In this document: positions 9,700 to 20,839 of the stretch, in pieces
Layout: every line of letters begins with the position of its first letter
Numbering within the stretch: the first letter of the stretch is position 1
Source: Siphonodentalium dalli
Taxonomy: Eukaryota > Mollusca > Scaphopoda > Gadilida > Siphonodentaliidae
DNA: 64,000 bases
NCBI GenBank assembly: GCA_032622095.1
Contig: CP136065.1
Span: 59,885,094 to 59,949,093, forward strand
Direction: 5' to 3'
Program-made: the position numbers and the translations under genes
The notes under the pieces: model-generated
What the model saw: the letters and a program-made list of their open reading frames with translations, nothing else
Told to the model about the DNA's origin: nothing
Databases searched by the model: none

Positions 9700-11180
9700 T
9701 AGATTAATAAAAGGAAACTTGGCCCTCGGACCTAGGTATATATTGTTTTTGATATACCTTGCCATTGAAAGTTATGTTAATCATGAAAAACAAAAACAGC
9801 TGACATCATCAGCTACACTCAAGTAAGATACAAAAAATAAATAAAATGAGAACAATAAGTTCAAGTTGAGAGACATAAAAAGTGTCAAAATACTGCAATA
9901 ACAGATACCAATAATTTTACCCCTGAAGCTTGTGGAAAATTATATCCGAATTAATAGCACAATAAATTCACAAGAAAGATAATAAACAGGCCAATGTAAC
10001 AGTTTAAAAACTATGAATTATCTCACATAAAACCTGAACGTGAAACTTTGCTTCAAGTCAAATAAGTTCTATCCAAGTGTGTCGTGTTATTACATGTAAG
10101 ATGTTTGTGTTGTACAAAATGTGTATTGATGATAGGTGATAATAGCAAGCAGAACGCCCGGAGGCAAGACAATATGTCAAGACAAAAGAAACTGTGTGAT
10201 AACGACAAGTTATTTATGTACCTACATAATTACTTTATCATCACATTGTATGATAGGTAGTTCAGGCTATTGACAAAATTATTGTAAAACTTTAATTCAT
10301 CTTAATTGCGCTATTAACATTTTCGAATATAATAGCCAGGTGTGTGTTTCCGTTTGTGTGTGGCTTAAAAGTGGGTCTGGTGTATAAGCGTATCAATTTT
10401 GTATAGCTGAGTTTATACTTTAATGAATTCATCTATAGGACTCTCTTCTTTGAGCGATGATTGCATGTTGATTAGCCAGAATGTAGGAGACTAAATTTTC
10501 ACAAAGAGCTGCAAACGTGACTCAGGCTGCAAACTAATATATAATAGAGGGTGGGTTACCTTATTCTGAAAGGCACTGAAGTCAATATAAAAACCCATGC
10601 GTTTTGAGTTTGCCTTGGTACGACAAAATTATGTTGTCAAATAAAACATATTGCTATCCTGTTTTGTGAATATCATGTACGTAGACCAGATGTCAGCCAG
10701 TGAGGGTTAATTAGGTATATTTAATGGCAATGTTTCATGAGTTTTTTTTTTAGTCAGACACAAAAATGCAAACTCAAGTTTTAACAGTTTTCTCAGTCGT
10801 TGGTGGTTATACGAAAAATTCTCAAATGTTCTTACAGTAACTAACCTTTCAGTTTGTTGAAATGAAAAATATTACAATTCCTTAACTATATTTCTATTAC
10901 CATAGATGTTCAGAATTTGACAATAAATTACCATTATTGTGGGCTCATTTCACAAAAACTAGATATTCGAAGTTGGGTTCTTTTTTTGGACTGCGATTAC
11001 CCACAGAAGCTGTAGGGGGTACCATTCCCCCATCCCTTAGAGGAAACCCTTTGAAACTATTTGTCCGTTATGACACAAACAATCGGCAATAAATTATTAA
11101 ATTTGTTAACACATTCACAATTGTCCAGAAAGAACTATTGTCATTGAATCATTCTAGAGTTAACTTAATGATGCCAGATA
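9700..11180. other. Unannotated A+T-rich stretch
   Basis: About 1.5 kb without a recognisable gene, palindrome or tandem array. Frames are short. The same is true of 11394-12180. Confidence 0.6.
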
Positions 11181-11393
11181 CAGTAATGCCCTAAGTAATC
11201 GACTCCTTAATCACAGCAGAATTATGGGTAATTTTTCAGGATTTAGTCGGAAATATGGCTTGTTGCCATTCATCGGAAAGCTCTCACTGAGAGCTTTCCT
11301 ATGAATGGCAACAAGCCATATTTCCGACTAAATCCTGAAAAATTACCCATAATTCTGCTGTGGTTAAGGAGTCGATTATTTAGGGCATTACTG
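11181..11393. mobile_element. Hairpin MITE, family A, copy 4 (best preserved)
   Basis: The cleanest family A copy. It starts CAGTAATGCCCTAAGTAATC, ends with the complement, and is bracketed by TA on both sides (11179-11180 and 11394-11395). The arms are almost perfectly complementary over about 100 bases and meet at GCTCTCACTGAGAGC. TA duplication with CAGT ends suggests mobilisation by a Tc1/mariner-type transposase. The near-perfect arm match suggests recent movement or arm homogenisation. Confidence 0.9.
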
Positions 11394-12180
11394 TATGATG
11401 AGAATCAAGTCTTGTTTTCAATAAATATCTTCACCTGATAGGAGCTTAGAAATATAACAGTGAAATTAATCTTTCAAAAGCCTTTAATGTGAGAGAAAAA
11501 CTCAATAGAGGCAGCTCATTGACAGCATGCAGCATTTATATCATCTCAAATTCCATATAATATTGATTTTCCCAAGTGTATGAGAAGACGGTGAAGATCA
11601 GATGACACATTACAACATGACAATATCTGACAAATTTTACCTGGGGAGTATAAACCAGATCCAGTCTTTTTATTCCTCATCTGCGTAGGCAGGTAAATCA
11701 CAATAGGATTGATTAACTTCGCTGTTATATCCCTTTACAAATTGGTGATCCAGTCTGCAAACAGATAAGATAACATGAGTAACATTAATGAATAGGGTAC
11801 CATAGGCTGATTACCTGGCCATAGGTACACCTAGGGAGCTAATTTATCACCAGGTGTCACATCAAACAAAAGTGAAATCCTTCAGTAATAAGAGCTGTGA
11901 ACAGTCAGTGAAGCAAAGACAATACAAATAAAAGTAAGAATTCAACTGTTAGGTCATTGCGCTTGACAAAAGCTGTATTTTTAGTAATATTTTATTCCAA
12001 AACGAGAAGTCTACCAGTGAATAGTAATCAGAGTAAACTAGAATGCACTCAGAGAGATGCCAACGTGCACAAAAATGTAATAAAAAAGAATTTTTAAAAT
12101 AATTTCACTGTATTTTACTTAATTAATTTAATTTAATGTTAGCAAAAAAAGACAATTACAATCTTCAATAATTTTATTCA

Positions 12181-12347
12181 GGGGATAACAGTGTGGTGAT
12201 TTCGGAAAGGTACATGGCGAAAGCCGAATATACTGTGGCAAATTTAGTTAATGGGCGACGGCGGAGCCGGAGCCCATTAACGGGTATTTGCCACAGTATA
12301 TTCGCCATGTACCTTTCCGAAATCACAAAACACCACACTGTTATCCC
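12181..12347. repeat. Palindromic foldback, ~80-base arms
   Basis: Ends GGGGATAACAGTGTGGTG and its complement, with arms continuing through TTTCGGAAAGGTACATGGCG and TATACTGTGGCAAAT to a G+C-rich loop (GACGGCGGAGCCGG). Small asymmetric insertions break the arms twice. The two overlapping open frames on opposite strands are a direct consequence of the palindrome. Probably a MITE; flanking ATTCA/ATTCT is only a weak target-duplication candidate. Confidence 0.85.
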
Positions 12348-12951
12348 CATTCTAATGCTCTTCGAACTTCGAAAAATGTTATTTAGACAAACAAATGGCT
12401 CGTAATTATCAACGAAATGTGCGGCCATAGAAAACACTCAGCCAATTCACGACTTTTTATTTTAAATTTAATGCGCTAGATAAAATATAGTCCCCCAATT
12501 ACCATTGCTCTTATCGTTAAAAATACTGATAAACATGAAAAATTGCAACCTCAAATAGAAATAAATATGCACAACAATTAGTTTCTGCATGTACCTGATG
12601 TCTTTTTCAGATGTTTACCACTTACAAATTGCGGTTTTGATTTTACCGCGATCTTGATGTTGAATTGAAACAATGGGAAATTGTTTACTCAATGCAATGT
12701 ATTTCACGCCGTGTCTGTCGCGGTTTCATGTCAAGAAATTCGGTCAAATGATATCGAGACACTGACATTGGTGGGGTATAGTGTTGTGGTGTTTTGTATT
12801 TTCTGAAAGTACATGTATACAGAGCGAATGTACTGACTGTCAATTTTCGACAAAAGCCACATCGCTGGTTTGTTTATATAGCAACGAGCTAGGTGAGAGA
12901 CCATTTGTAAGTTGTAAAACTTGTGTCTCAATCCCGTTGCGATATTATTAT

Positions 12952-14312
12952 TAGTGATGTAACGATACGGGGGTTATCGGTAAAAGCCGATAGCCGATAT
13001 TTTCAGTAGAATTATCGGCCGATCCGATACAGATACCGATAAGTCTTGTACGTGAACCAAACTCCATATCAATTTGTCTTTTAAATTACAAAATATTGTC
13101 GGCAAAGAACCGATATTGCGATAACCTGGTTGCAAAAAAGTTTAGTTTACGTTCCCCAAAAACCCTGGCAAAACGATTAATATTTCGTTGCATTCATAAG
13201 ATTTCCTCAATATTTGTTTGATTCCGTTACCGTGCCTTACGGAATCAGTCCATACTAGTAATCCATTTGAGTCAATGACGGCAATTTCAATTTCAATTTG
13301 CCAAACTCAATCTTTTTCAGAAGTTGAACTTGCGTTTAATAACACCTACAATGTCCCGCATAAATTGTTGACATTTTCTCTGCCCATGACAGCAGATACA
13401 AATCCCGCCCATAGAGCACTCTGATTGGTTCGGATGGTTCTATCAAACAAGTTAGTCACCTCCTCCATCTTCAGTCATCGTATACCAGAATGTCAATCAA
13501 TTTGAATCAAAAGCACTTTAAACACACACACTTAACTGTTGTTAACACGTGATGTTTCTATATATTGAGGAATAGCGAGTCACGACTGCGGCGACTTTAA
13601 TGCAAACTGGTCAAGTGTGACTCGTCTATTTATAAACACTGTGATTTTTAGTTTACTGTGTCATCTGTCAACACGTGGCTTGTTAGTGATTCCTACTCGA
13701 TGACATCAAATGCATGCAAATAATCGTTTGATCTTACCGCCCGGCATCCGCCTTGGGAAGATCATAACAATGTGACAACTTACTGTCGCATGTGGTGCAG
13801 AATTAATTCCACACCCCCATGAATACATCACTAAATGATACCGGTACATCAGTCTGATTCACTCACAGGAAGATTCCATTCTCACGCTAATGCCAGGGGC
13901 GTCAGTTATTCGCTTTCAACATGTGCTACTCGGCACTCACAAGTAATTTTAATTGTATACAGTTTATGTTTTAACTTTAATTATTGAGCGTACCGAACTA
14001 CGGTACCTTTGGAAATGTTTATTTGGGTCATGAGTGTACCAACAGTCTCATGTCGATGTTGTCATCATGGTATATCACTGTATGTGATGGAGGGCTGACC
14101 AGTGCGTAAAATAGTCGCTATTTTTTCTGGAAATTCCCGTCATTTATTTAATATTAAAGTCGGAATTGGTGTAACAACGTTCACAAAGGACGCGACATGT
14201 ATCGGTTAACGATATCGGTCGGGAGACTAAATTTTACCGATACCGATATCTTGCCGATACCACATATATCGGCCCAATCCGATAGCCGATACCGATAATC
14301 GGTACATCACTA
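12952..14312. mobile_element. Non-autonomous hAT element with perfect 8-bp target duplication
   Basis: The 1361-base element starts TAGTGATGTAACGAT and ends with the complement of TAGTGATGTACCGAT (14 of 15). It is flanked by ATTATTAT on both sides (12944-12951 and 14313-14320), an exact 8-bp duplication. Both ends carry clusters of CCGATA/TATCGG words over about 100 bases, the kind of subterminal motif array bound by hAT transposases. No transposase frame is visible inside (the longest is 68 codons), so it is a deletion derivative or carries unrelated filler. The intact target duplication argues for a relatively recent insertion. Confidence 0.9.
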
Positions 14313-14515
14313 ATTATTATGCAATAAAATATGTTTACACTAACGAGCTAGTAACGGAAGTCAGTGCCAAGGGCGTCAACTCTATAATCTACTCCGTAAC
14401 GTCGCCGGCATGTACTGAGTAAGGGTGACGTCATGGAGTGAAATCGGTAGGGTGACACCAACGTACCTACGAATCTGACTGATCGCCATACTGTTGTGCG
14501 AGCGCACGTAATGAT

Positions 14516-14898
14516 TAGGCCAAAGAACAACATATTTGTGGTTTGGGTTTCCCTACCGACCCTATTTTAAACCCCCTACCCTAAAGTATTTTTAATGTTT
14601 TTCAAGAAAATAAATTTAATTATTTCTCAAAAAAATTCATAAAACACAAAAACACATTGAAATATCTCAGAATAGGTTGATTTCTAAGTAAAAATATCGT
14701 GTAATATTAAAATTTATACCAAAATAATCAAAAGTAGTTTTATGTCAATCTTGCAGAGCAAAATACGCACATGAAAGGTCATAAGAATATGTACAAATAA
14801 AAAAATTAATTAACAAAATAAAATTTCAAACCTAACTACCGACCCTATTTTTTTTCGGCTTGAATCCCAAACCAGACATTTAATTTTCTTTGGCCTTA
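14516..14898. mobile_element. MITE with TAGGCCAAAGAA ends
   Basis: Left end TAGGCCAAAGAACAACATAT, right end reading TAAGGCCAAAGAAAATTAAA in reverse complement. Both arms continue into GGTTTGGG and a CTACCGACCCTATTTT block present in direct orientation near each end. The centre is A-rich without coding capacity. I could not settle a target duplication. A solitary TAAGGCCAAACCAATAAAA near 14938 may be a remnant of another copy. Confidence 0.65.
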
Positions 14899-15555
14899 CT
14901 GGATAAATTTTTAACACTGAAAACAAGTGAAACTATTGTAAGGCCAAACCAATAAAATACGAACATTTGGGTTAAAAAAAATAGATGCAGGAGGGACAAA
15001 AATTTAAATAGAAATATGCATTACAACAACAATTGATAAATAACAGAACTGTCCATGAATTTCACAAGACTTTTGAATATGAAAAGATTTAAACATAAAA
15101 GTATTGAAAACAAAGTTATAGGATATGTTTGTAAACCAGGCTATTAAAATGCTGATGCCTAATTAGAAATCATGTAAAACTTATGGGAGTAATTTTCCAA
15201 ATTGCAGGAGGGCCATATAAAATAATGCCAGGTTCCCTTTAAAATAATTATTTAGATCTGTGAATGTCTAAACACTCTTGATGTTATCATGTTTGCAAAG
15301 GCTCCTTTACAAAGTCCTCAACATAATAAAGTTACTAGTAGGGCAGTATTCTATAGATAGATCACAATTAAAAAAAATGTTTACAAGTAGGTCTAACAGC
15401 AACTGCATTATCGGTATAAAAAATGTAAAAATTTCTTCATCTCAATCAATGAGATATTTCTCTTCAACTAACACTAAAAATCCAAAGTGATTACTGGGTT
15501 CTGCAAAGTTATTAAATCACTTTGAAATCCCAACAACACCAAATTTGAAAATCTT

Positions 15556-15689
15556 ATCACAGTTACTGGACATAAAGTCCCAAAATGAAGGTTTTAATCA
15601 AATTTATAAATGAGTATCCTAAATAGGATACCGATTTATAAATTTTATTATAACCTTATTTTTGGGACTTTATGTCCGGTAACTGTGAT
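15556..15689. mobile_element. Palindromic MITE, 134 bases
   Basis: Arms starting ATCACAGTTACTGGACATAA and complementary for about 55 bases with two small bulges. The loop contains the palindrome GAGTATCCTAAATAGGATAC. No open frame. Sits between the two hAT elements. Confidence 0.85.
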
Positions 15690-15738
15690 CTGACGAGTCG
15701 CCATCCAAGTCATAGGCTATAATTAGAAACATGTGATG

Positions 15739-16127
15739 CAGGGGCGCCGGAAGCATCCAAGGGCAGGGGGGGGGCAGAGCCTACAAAAAGGGCACTTTTC
15801 CGCAAAAAAGGGCATTTTCTCCGCAAACTCGGGAAAATAACTACAAATTCATTGTGACAAAAATCCCTATTTTAATGGTATTTGTCAGTTTTTATGGCCG
15901 TTTTGTGATAAAATTGACAAAAAAAATTATATTCCTTGTGAAATTGGAGGTATTTGGACCAAAAAAGTAACATTTTGCTATAAAAACACAAGATTAAACA
16001 CACAAAAAGCATTTTCTTTGTCCAGAAAAATGGCAAGTCCTGCCCCCGCTCGCCCCCCCCCCCCCCCCCTTGGTCAAGGGCAGGGGGGTCAGCTGTCCCC
16101 TCTGCCCCCCCTCTTCCGGCACCCCTG
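15739..16127. mobile_element. hAT-type MITE with perfect 8-bp target duplication
   Basis: Inverted termini CAGGGGCGCCGGAAG and CAGGGGTGCCGGAAG (14 of 15). Exact flanking duplication ATGTGATG at 15731-15738 and 16128-16135. CAGGG ends with 8-bp duplications are classic for hAT elements. Inside, GGGCAGGGGGG occurs near both ends and an 18-base C run lies at 16052-16069. At 389 bases with only a chance 107-codon frame, it is non-autonomous. Confidence 0.92.
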
Positions 16128-16734
16128 ATGTGATGGTTCTGACATTGAAACAATTTTCGAAGGCGACTCGTCAATCTCACATAGGAGCTTTCCATACTTG
16201 CCTATATCATACTGATATGTTTATTTGTAGGCAGAATTTGATAAGAATTTCCAACAACTGTGGTGCAGCCCATTCTTAGAAACTCCAGCCCAAAATTCAT
16301 TTAATGGGGGAGCGGTATGATGTTGCCCATGAAATTACCAACTGTTTAAAATGTTTGCCAAGATGGGTGGTGTGTCACGCCACCTAACCCCATAATGTTC
16401 CCATTGCGGTGAGTGTAGTCCATCCGTAGACAACTAATTGTAACATCTGAGTACGTTTTAATTCGGGTACGTTTAGTCGTTGCTGTATAATTCTGAATTG
16501 CCCAATGTCGTGCACTGTCCAACATCCAGATCATCACTGCCATGTGTTGTTTTATGGCTGGTTCCATGTTTCTGTCTTCTAGATATGCAATTAAACTGGT
16601 ATGATCAGCCATGATTCTTCAAAGCCGAATTATACCCGATAATATAATGAAAAATCGAGAGTACTTCAGGACCGGAAGTTTATTTTCCCGCTAATAGTCG
16701 TGTACCGACAAACAACAGACAGATGATTACAAGA

Positions 16735-16885
16735 AAACCATAGTCAGAAATGGTAACGCCCTCAAGATCATATTATTAGGTATGTATAAAATATATAATA
16801 TATTTGTCTCGTTAATGCACCACCTCCGAATTCGGTTAACACAATTATTCCTTCAATTAAACTAAATTATTACAACAACTAGGGC
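16735..16885 (+). repeat. Dispersed repeat R10, copy 1
   Basis: Shares CATAGTCAGAAATGGTAACG, CCTCAAGATCATATTA and ACCACCTC(C/A)GAATTC with 61290-61435 (same orientation) and, in reverse complement, with 50635-50790. About 150 bases, class unknown. The flanking 16620-16735 and 16890-17400 stretches are A+T-rich with no recognisable gene. Confidence 0.75.
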
Positions 16886-17404
16886 TTATCACTGAAGATT
16901 TTTCATTCACCACACCAGAAGGCCAGCTCTAAATGCGAACCAAAAAATCTACTAATCAGATTAAATACACCACCTACACTTCGCAATACGACCTTTAGTC
17001 TACATTCCCATTGATATATACTTCATTATTAATGTTAACTGTTGTATTTAGCATTGTGTTTCCACAATAAAATCTTCAACAGTGGACCAGCCATTGTGCA
17101 CACCTAAATATTGAAAGCAATTGACGCGGTCATAAAAGTTACTGCGACAATTAGACATCCGCGAAGAAACATCCCGAATACACACATCCTGCAAAAAGTC
17201 TAACCGGTACGCAATATACGTTATTAATCAAAGATACCCCATAGATCCTATTTTGTTTTTAAATAAATTTTATTCGTCAAAAATAACACAAGTAACGAAG
17301 ATATAAACAGAAAACAGTTCATAGAAATACAGTGCAAATACAATACATTTATTATTATGTCACTATTTGAATATATATATAGATTATAGGCCTACGGTAT
17401 ATAT

Positions 17405-18690
17405 AATACTAGCAGATTAGCCCGCCACTGGCGGGATTAGTCCCATGGCTTTGGTCGATCCATTATTTTTTGTTTTTCAAGGTAACCCCGTACAGGCACG
17501 CCGACATGCAGCATGCTATCATTTGCGGGTACCCGTTTCATGGTCATGTTGGGTGGACAAAATAACCCGACAAAAATATTCCCCGTCCCGAGTTGACCAT
17601 ACATAAAAAATTTCACGTCGATGTCACCGCTGACGACCGAGATATCGCCCATGGTCATTTGTGGGTACCCGTTTCAAGGTCAAGGTCACCTCAGGCGGAC
17701 AAACTGACCCGACGAAAGTCTCCCCCGTCCCTTGGAAGCCCTAAGTACGAAATTTCGTCTCGATATCCCCAGTATCCGAGACGGACGATTGAGCCGTATT
17801 TATACTCGTGTATATAAACGCGCTTTAACAACGACACCGCAGATACGTACGCCCTTTAATCATTAACCCATCAATCCCCATTACGGTGACAGTTGAAGGG
17901 TGAAGGAGTTGTCGCACGGACTCGCGAATGGTCCGAGTGCACTGCCTGTGGGTTTTTACCCTTACACAGCGAGTTTGGGTTCAATCGGCCCAGCAGTTCT
18001 CGAGTCTATAGCGCACATATATACGGAAGGCTCAAAATATACAGTAGACTAGCAGAATAGCCCGCCACTGGCGGGATTGGTCCCATGGGTTTGGTCGATC
18101 CATTAATTTTTGTTTTTCAAGGTAACCCCGTACAGGCACGCCGACAGCATGCTATCATATAACCCGACAAAAATATTCCCCGTCCTGAGTTGACCATTGC
18201 CATACTATAAAAAATTTCACGTCGATGTCACCGCTGACGACCGAGATATCGCCCAAGGTCATTTGTGGGTACCCGTTTCAAGGTCAAGGTCACCTCAGGC
18301 GGACAAACTGACCGGACGAAAATCTCCCCCGTCCCTTGGAACCCCTAAGTACGAACGTTCGTCTACCCCAGTTTCCGATACGGTCAAATGCCGTATTTTC
18401 ACTAAAGTAGATAAACGCTCTTTAATAGCGACGCCTGATATACAAACGCTCATTAATAATCACGCGATTAACCCATCAATCCCCATTACGGTGGCAGTTG
18501 AAGGGCGAAGGAGTGGTCGCACGTGCTCGCGAATAGTCCGAGTGCACTGCCTGTGACTTTTTACCATTACACAGCACGGTTGGGTTCAATCGGCCCAGCC
18601 GTTCTCGAGTCTATAGCGGACACACACATATATATATACGGAAGTCTCAAAATATATAGTAGGCTAGCAGGTTAGCCCGCCACTGGCGGC
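17405..18690 (+). repeat. Tandem array of ~640-bp units
   Basis: Two full units and the start of a third are marked by TAGCCCGCCACTGGCGG at about 17418, 18060 and 18675. Each full unit ends in a TCTATAGCG(C/G)ACA...ATATATA...CTCAAAATATA tail. Within a unit a ~136-base sub-repeat headed by GGGTACCCGTTTCA occurs (17527 and 17663). The head is itself a small palindrome (CCCGCCACTGGCGGG). The head-to-tail layout with an AT-rich tail suggests a mobile element that amplified locally. Frames of 74-119 codons inside are repeat artefacts. Confidence 0.85.
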
Positions 18691-18719
18691 ATTGGTCCGA
18701 AACATGACATGTTTTTGGC

Positions 18720-19100
18720 TTTTCAATGAGTTAATTGTGTCTTTTTAATCAAGAGAAATTATGGTACCCGTCCCTAAAAGAGGTATGATTTTTTTTTAAA
18801 CTGACCCGATGAAAAATTCCCCCGTTCCTAGGAACGACAGACATAAGAATCACACAACACGCATTTTTTAATGAGTTAATTCTGTCTTTTTAATCAAGAG
18901 GAATTATGATACCCGTCCCTAAAAGAGGTATGCCAACTATGTCGTTGTTGTTGGCATTCACAGCTTGGAGCAACACGCATTTTTTAATGAGTTAATTCTG
19001 TCTTTTTAATCAAGAGGAATTATGATACCCGTCCCTAAAAGAGGTATGCCAACCATGTCGTTGTTGTTGGCATTCACGGCTTGGAGGCCACCCGAAAATT
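18720..19100 (+). repeat. 116-bp tandem repeat
   Basis: Near-identical units beginning GCATTTTTTAATGAGTTAAT start at 18861 and 18977 (period 116). A diverged unit lies at about 18720, and a partial echo of GTCGTTGTTGTTGGCATTCA near 19170. Each contains ACCCGTCCCTAAAAGAGG. The block sits directly after the third head of the 640-bp array, whose interior it may be. Confidence 0.85.
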
Positions 19101-19504
19101 CTCGCCCGAAGATTCTCACATTGCCGTAAAGAGAAAATTAGCATTGTGTGGATTTAGTAATATTTTCTCGCCAACAATGTCGTTGTTGTTGGCATTCACA
19201 CCTTTTCGAGATGGTCAAAGGAGAAGGCAGTGGAAGTCCGTCGGATTCGCGGGGACGTATCGCACTGCCTCGTATTTACTGTATTTTAGCAGCCATATAA
19301 GCTGCGTGAGTTAGCACGATTTGAGGGGTGTATGTTTATAGCTTGTTTATATGAATGTATCGAAAATAGACAAAGATTTTCAGCCGTAACAAGAAATGTA
19401 TATATCAGAAAATGTAAATTCTATATTTTGGAAGGTATTAGCAAGTTTTGGCTCAACGGGTTTAGCAGTTTGAAGTGAATATGGATATAAAAAGATACAT
19501 ATAC

Positions 19505-20095
19505 AGATATAAAAAATGTAGAGTTACGCCTCTTGGATCGCGAGCGAATCGATAGCGAAACCCATCGTATCGAAACGAAGGTCGCACTTTAAGGGTCAAT
19601 GAGTGTTCAGAGCTCGTCCAAAATGCGACGTCGACGATCCCCGTGTGTTTTTACACTTATATACGAAATACAGATATAAAAAATGTAGAGTTACGCCTCT
19701 TGGATCGCGAGCGAATCGATAGCGAAACCCATCGTATCGAAACGAAGGTCGCACTTTAAGGGTCAAGGAGTGTTCAGAGCTCGTCCAAAATGCGACGTCG
19801 ACGATCCCCTTGTGTTTTTACACTTATATACGAAATACAGATATAAAAAATGTAGAGTTACGCCTCTTGGATCGCGAGCGAATCGATAGCGAAACCCATC
19901 GTATCGAAACGAAGGTCGCACTTTAAGGGTCAAGGAGTGTTCAGAACTGGTCCAAAATGCGACGTCGACGATCCCGTCGAGTGGGTGGTTTTGGGTGGCT
20001 AGCCCGGGATTGTCGAAAGGGTCGAGTGACCCTTTCCTTAATACCGTCGACGATCCCCGTGTGTTTTTAAACTTATATACGAAATTTTAGCTCGA
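19505..20095 (+). repeat. 167-bp satellite-like tandem repeat, three copies plus a partial
   Basis: Units start with AGATATAAAAAATGTAGAG at 19505, 19672 and 19839, exactly 167 bases apart. The first two copies differ at only a few positions. The third diverges after about 19950 into a G-rich insertion, and a partial end (GTCGACGATCCCCGTGTG) returns at about 20047. It ends in a (TA)n tract and CTCAAAATATATAGTAGAAG, the same tail type as the 640-bp units, so all of 17.4-20.2 kb may be one compound family. Confidence 0.92.
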
Positions 20096-20839
20096 TCCGC
20101 GCAGCCGTTTTCGATTCTATGAAGTACCCACATACATATATATATATATATACGTAGTTCTCAAAATATATAGTAGAAGATATGCAACTTCAGACATTGT
20201 TGATCAATCCTTTCTTATCGAAGTTGTTTCCGTTACCTGTTTACCGTCTTCCGCTTTTTTCTTCTATTTGTCGTAATATTTGGCGTAGCGGATAAATAAG
20301 TTTGTTGTTTATTTACCGAAATTAAATTAAATCTTCTGTAAATGATACCTGATGTCTTGATTATATTACTAATCTTGGAAATTATCACCAGAAATACATT
20401 GGGTGTCACTTTTTGTGTTATATTGTGTGGAATAGGACATAATCTTCGTTCTGCTACAATTTCCTAAAAAAAAATCGCAACGCGCGAAACCCGAAATGTG
20501 TTGTTCTGTAAGATATCCCCATAGCTCCATAGGGCGTAATAATTTAAAGGTACAATTATTGTTTACTTTAAGTATACTTTACTTTGAGTATATTGTTTAC
20601 ATTACCACATTTTGGGTATGGTGAAATGATAGGTATAATTAGCATTACCAACTCTTGTCGAATAACTATGTTACTTCGTTTTCATATTTTCGACTAGGAA
20701 CCAGTCTATTCAACAAGAGGCATTGAGTGCGCGCAAATACACAGACATGAGAGTCGCAAAGACAATGACAGACGACAGCTAGATAGAAATTCCCACTCAC
20801 TAAGCAGTTATATACACTTTGAAACGAAAATCATTCATT

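Noticed and set aside
15872-16195. 107-codon minus-strand frame, Gly/Pro-rich
   Set aside because: Falls inside the hAT MITE; the Gly-rich part is the C18 run.
16346-16612. 88-codon minus-strand frame with an ETS-like CCGGAAGT just upstream
   Set aside because: The peptide matches nothing that I recognise and the length is within chance for this window; no splice partner is visible.
17674-17693. Doubled AAGGTCA half-sites (also at about 18278), like nuclear-receptor sites
   Set aside because: They lie in a repeated array with no promoter nearby; a match of this length is expected by chance.
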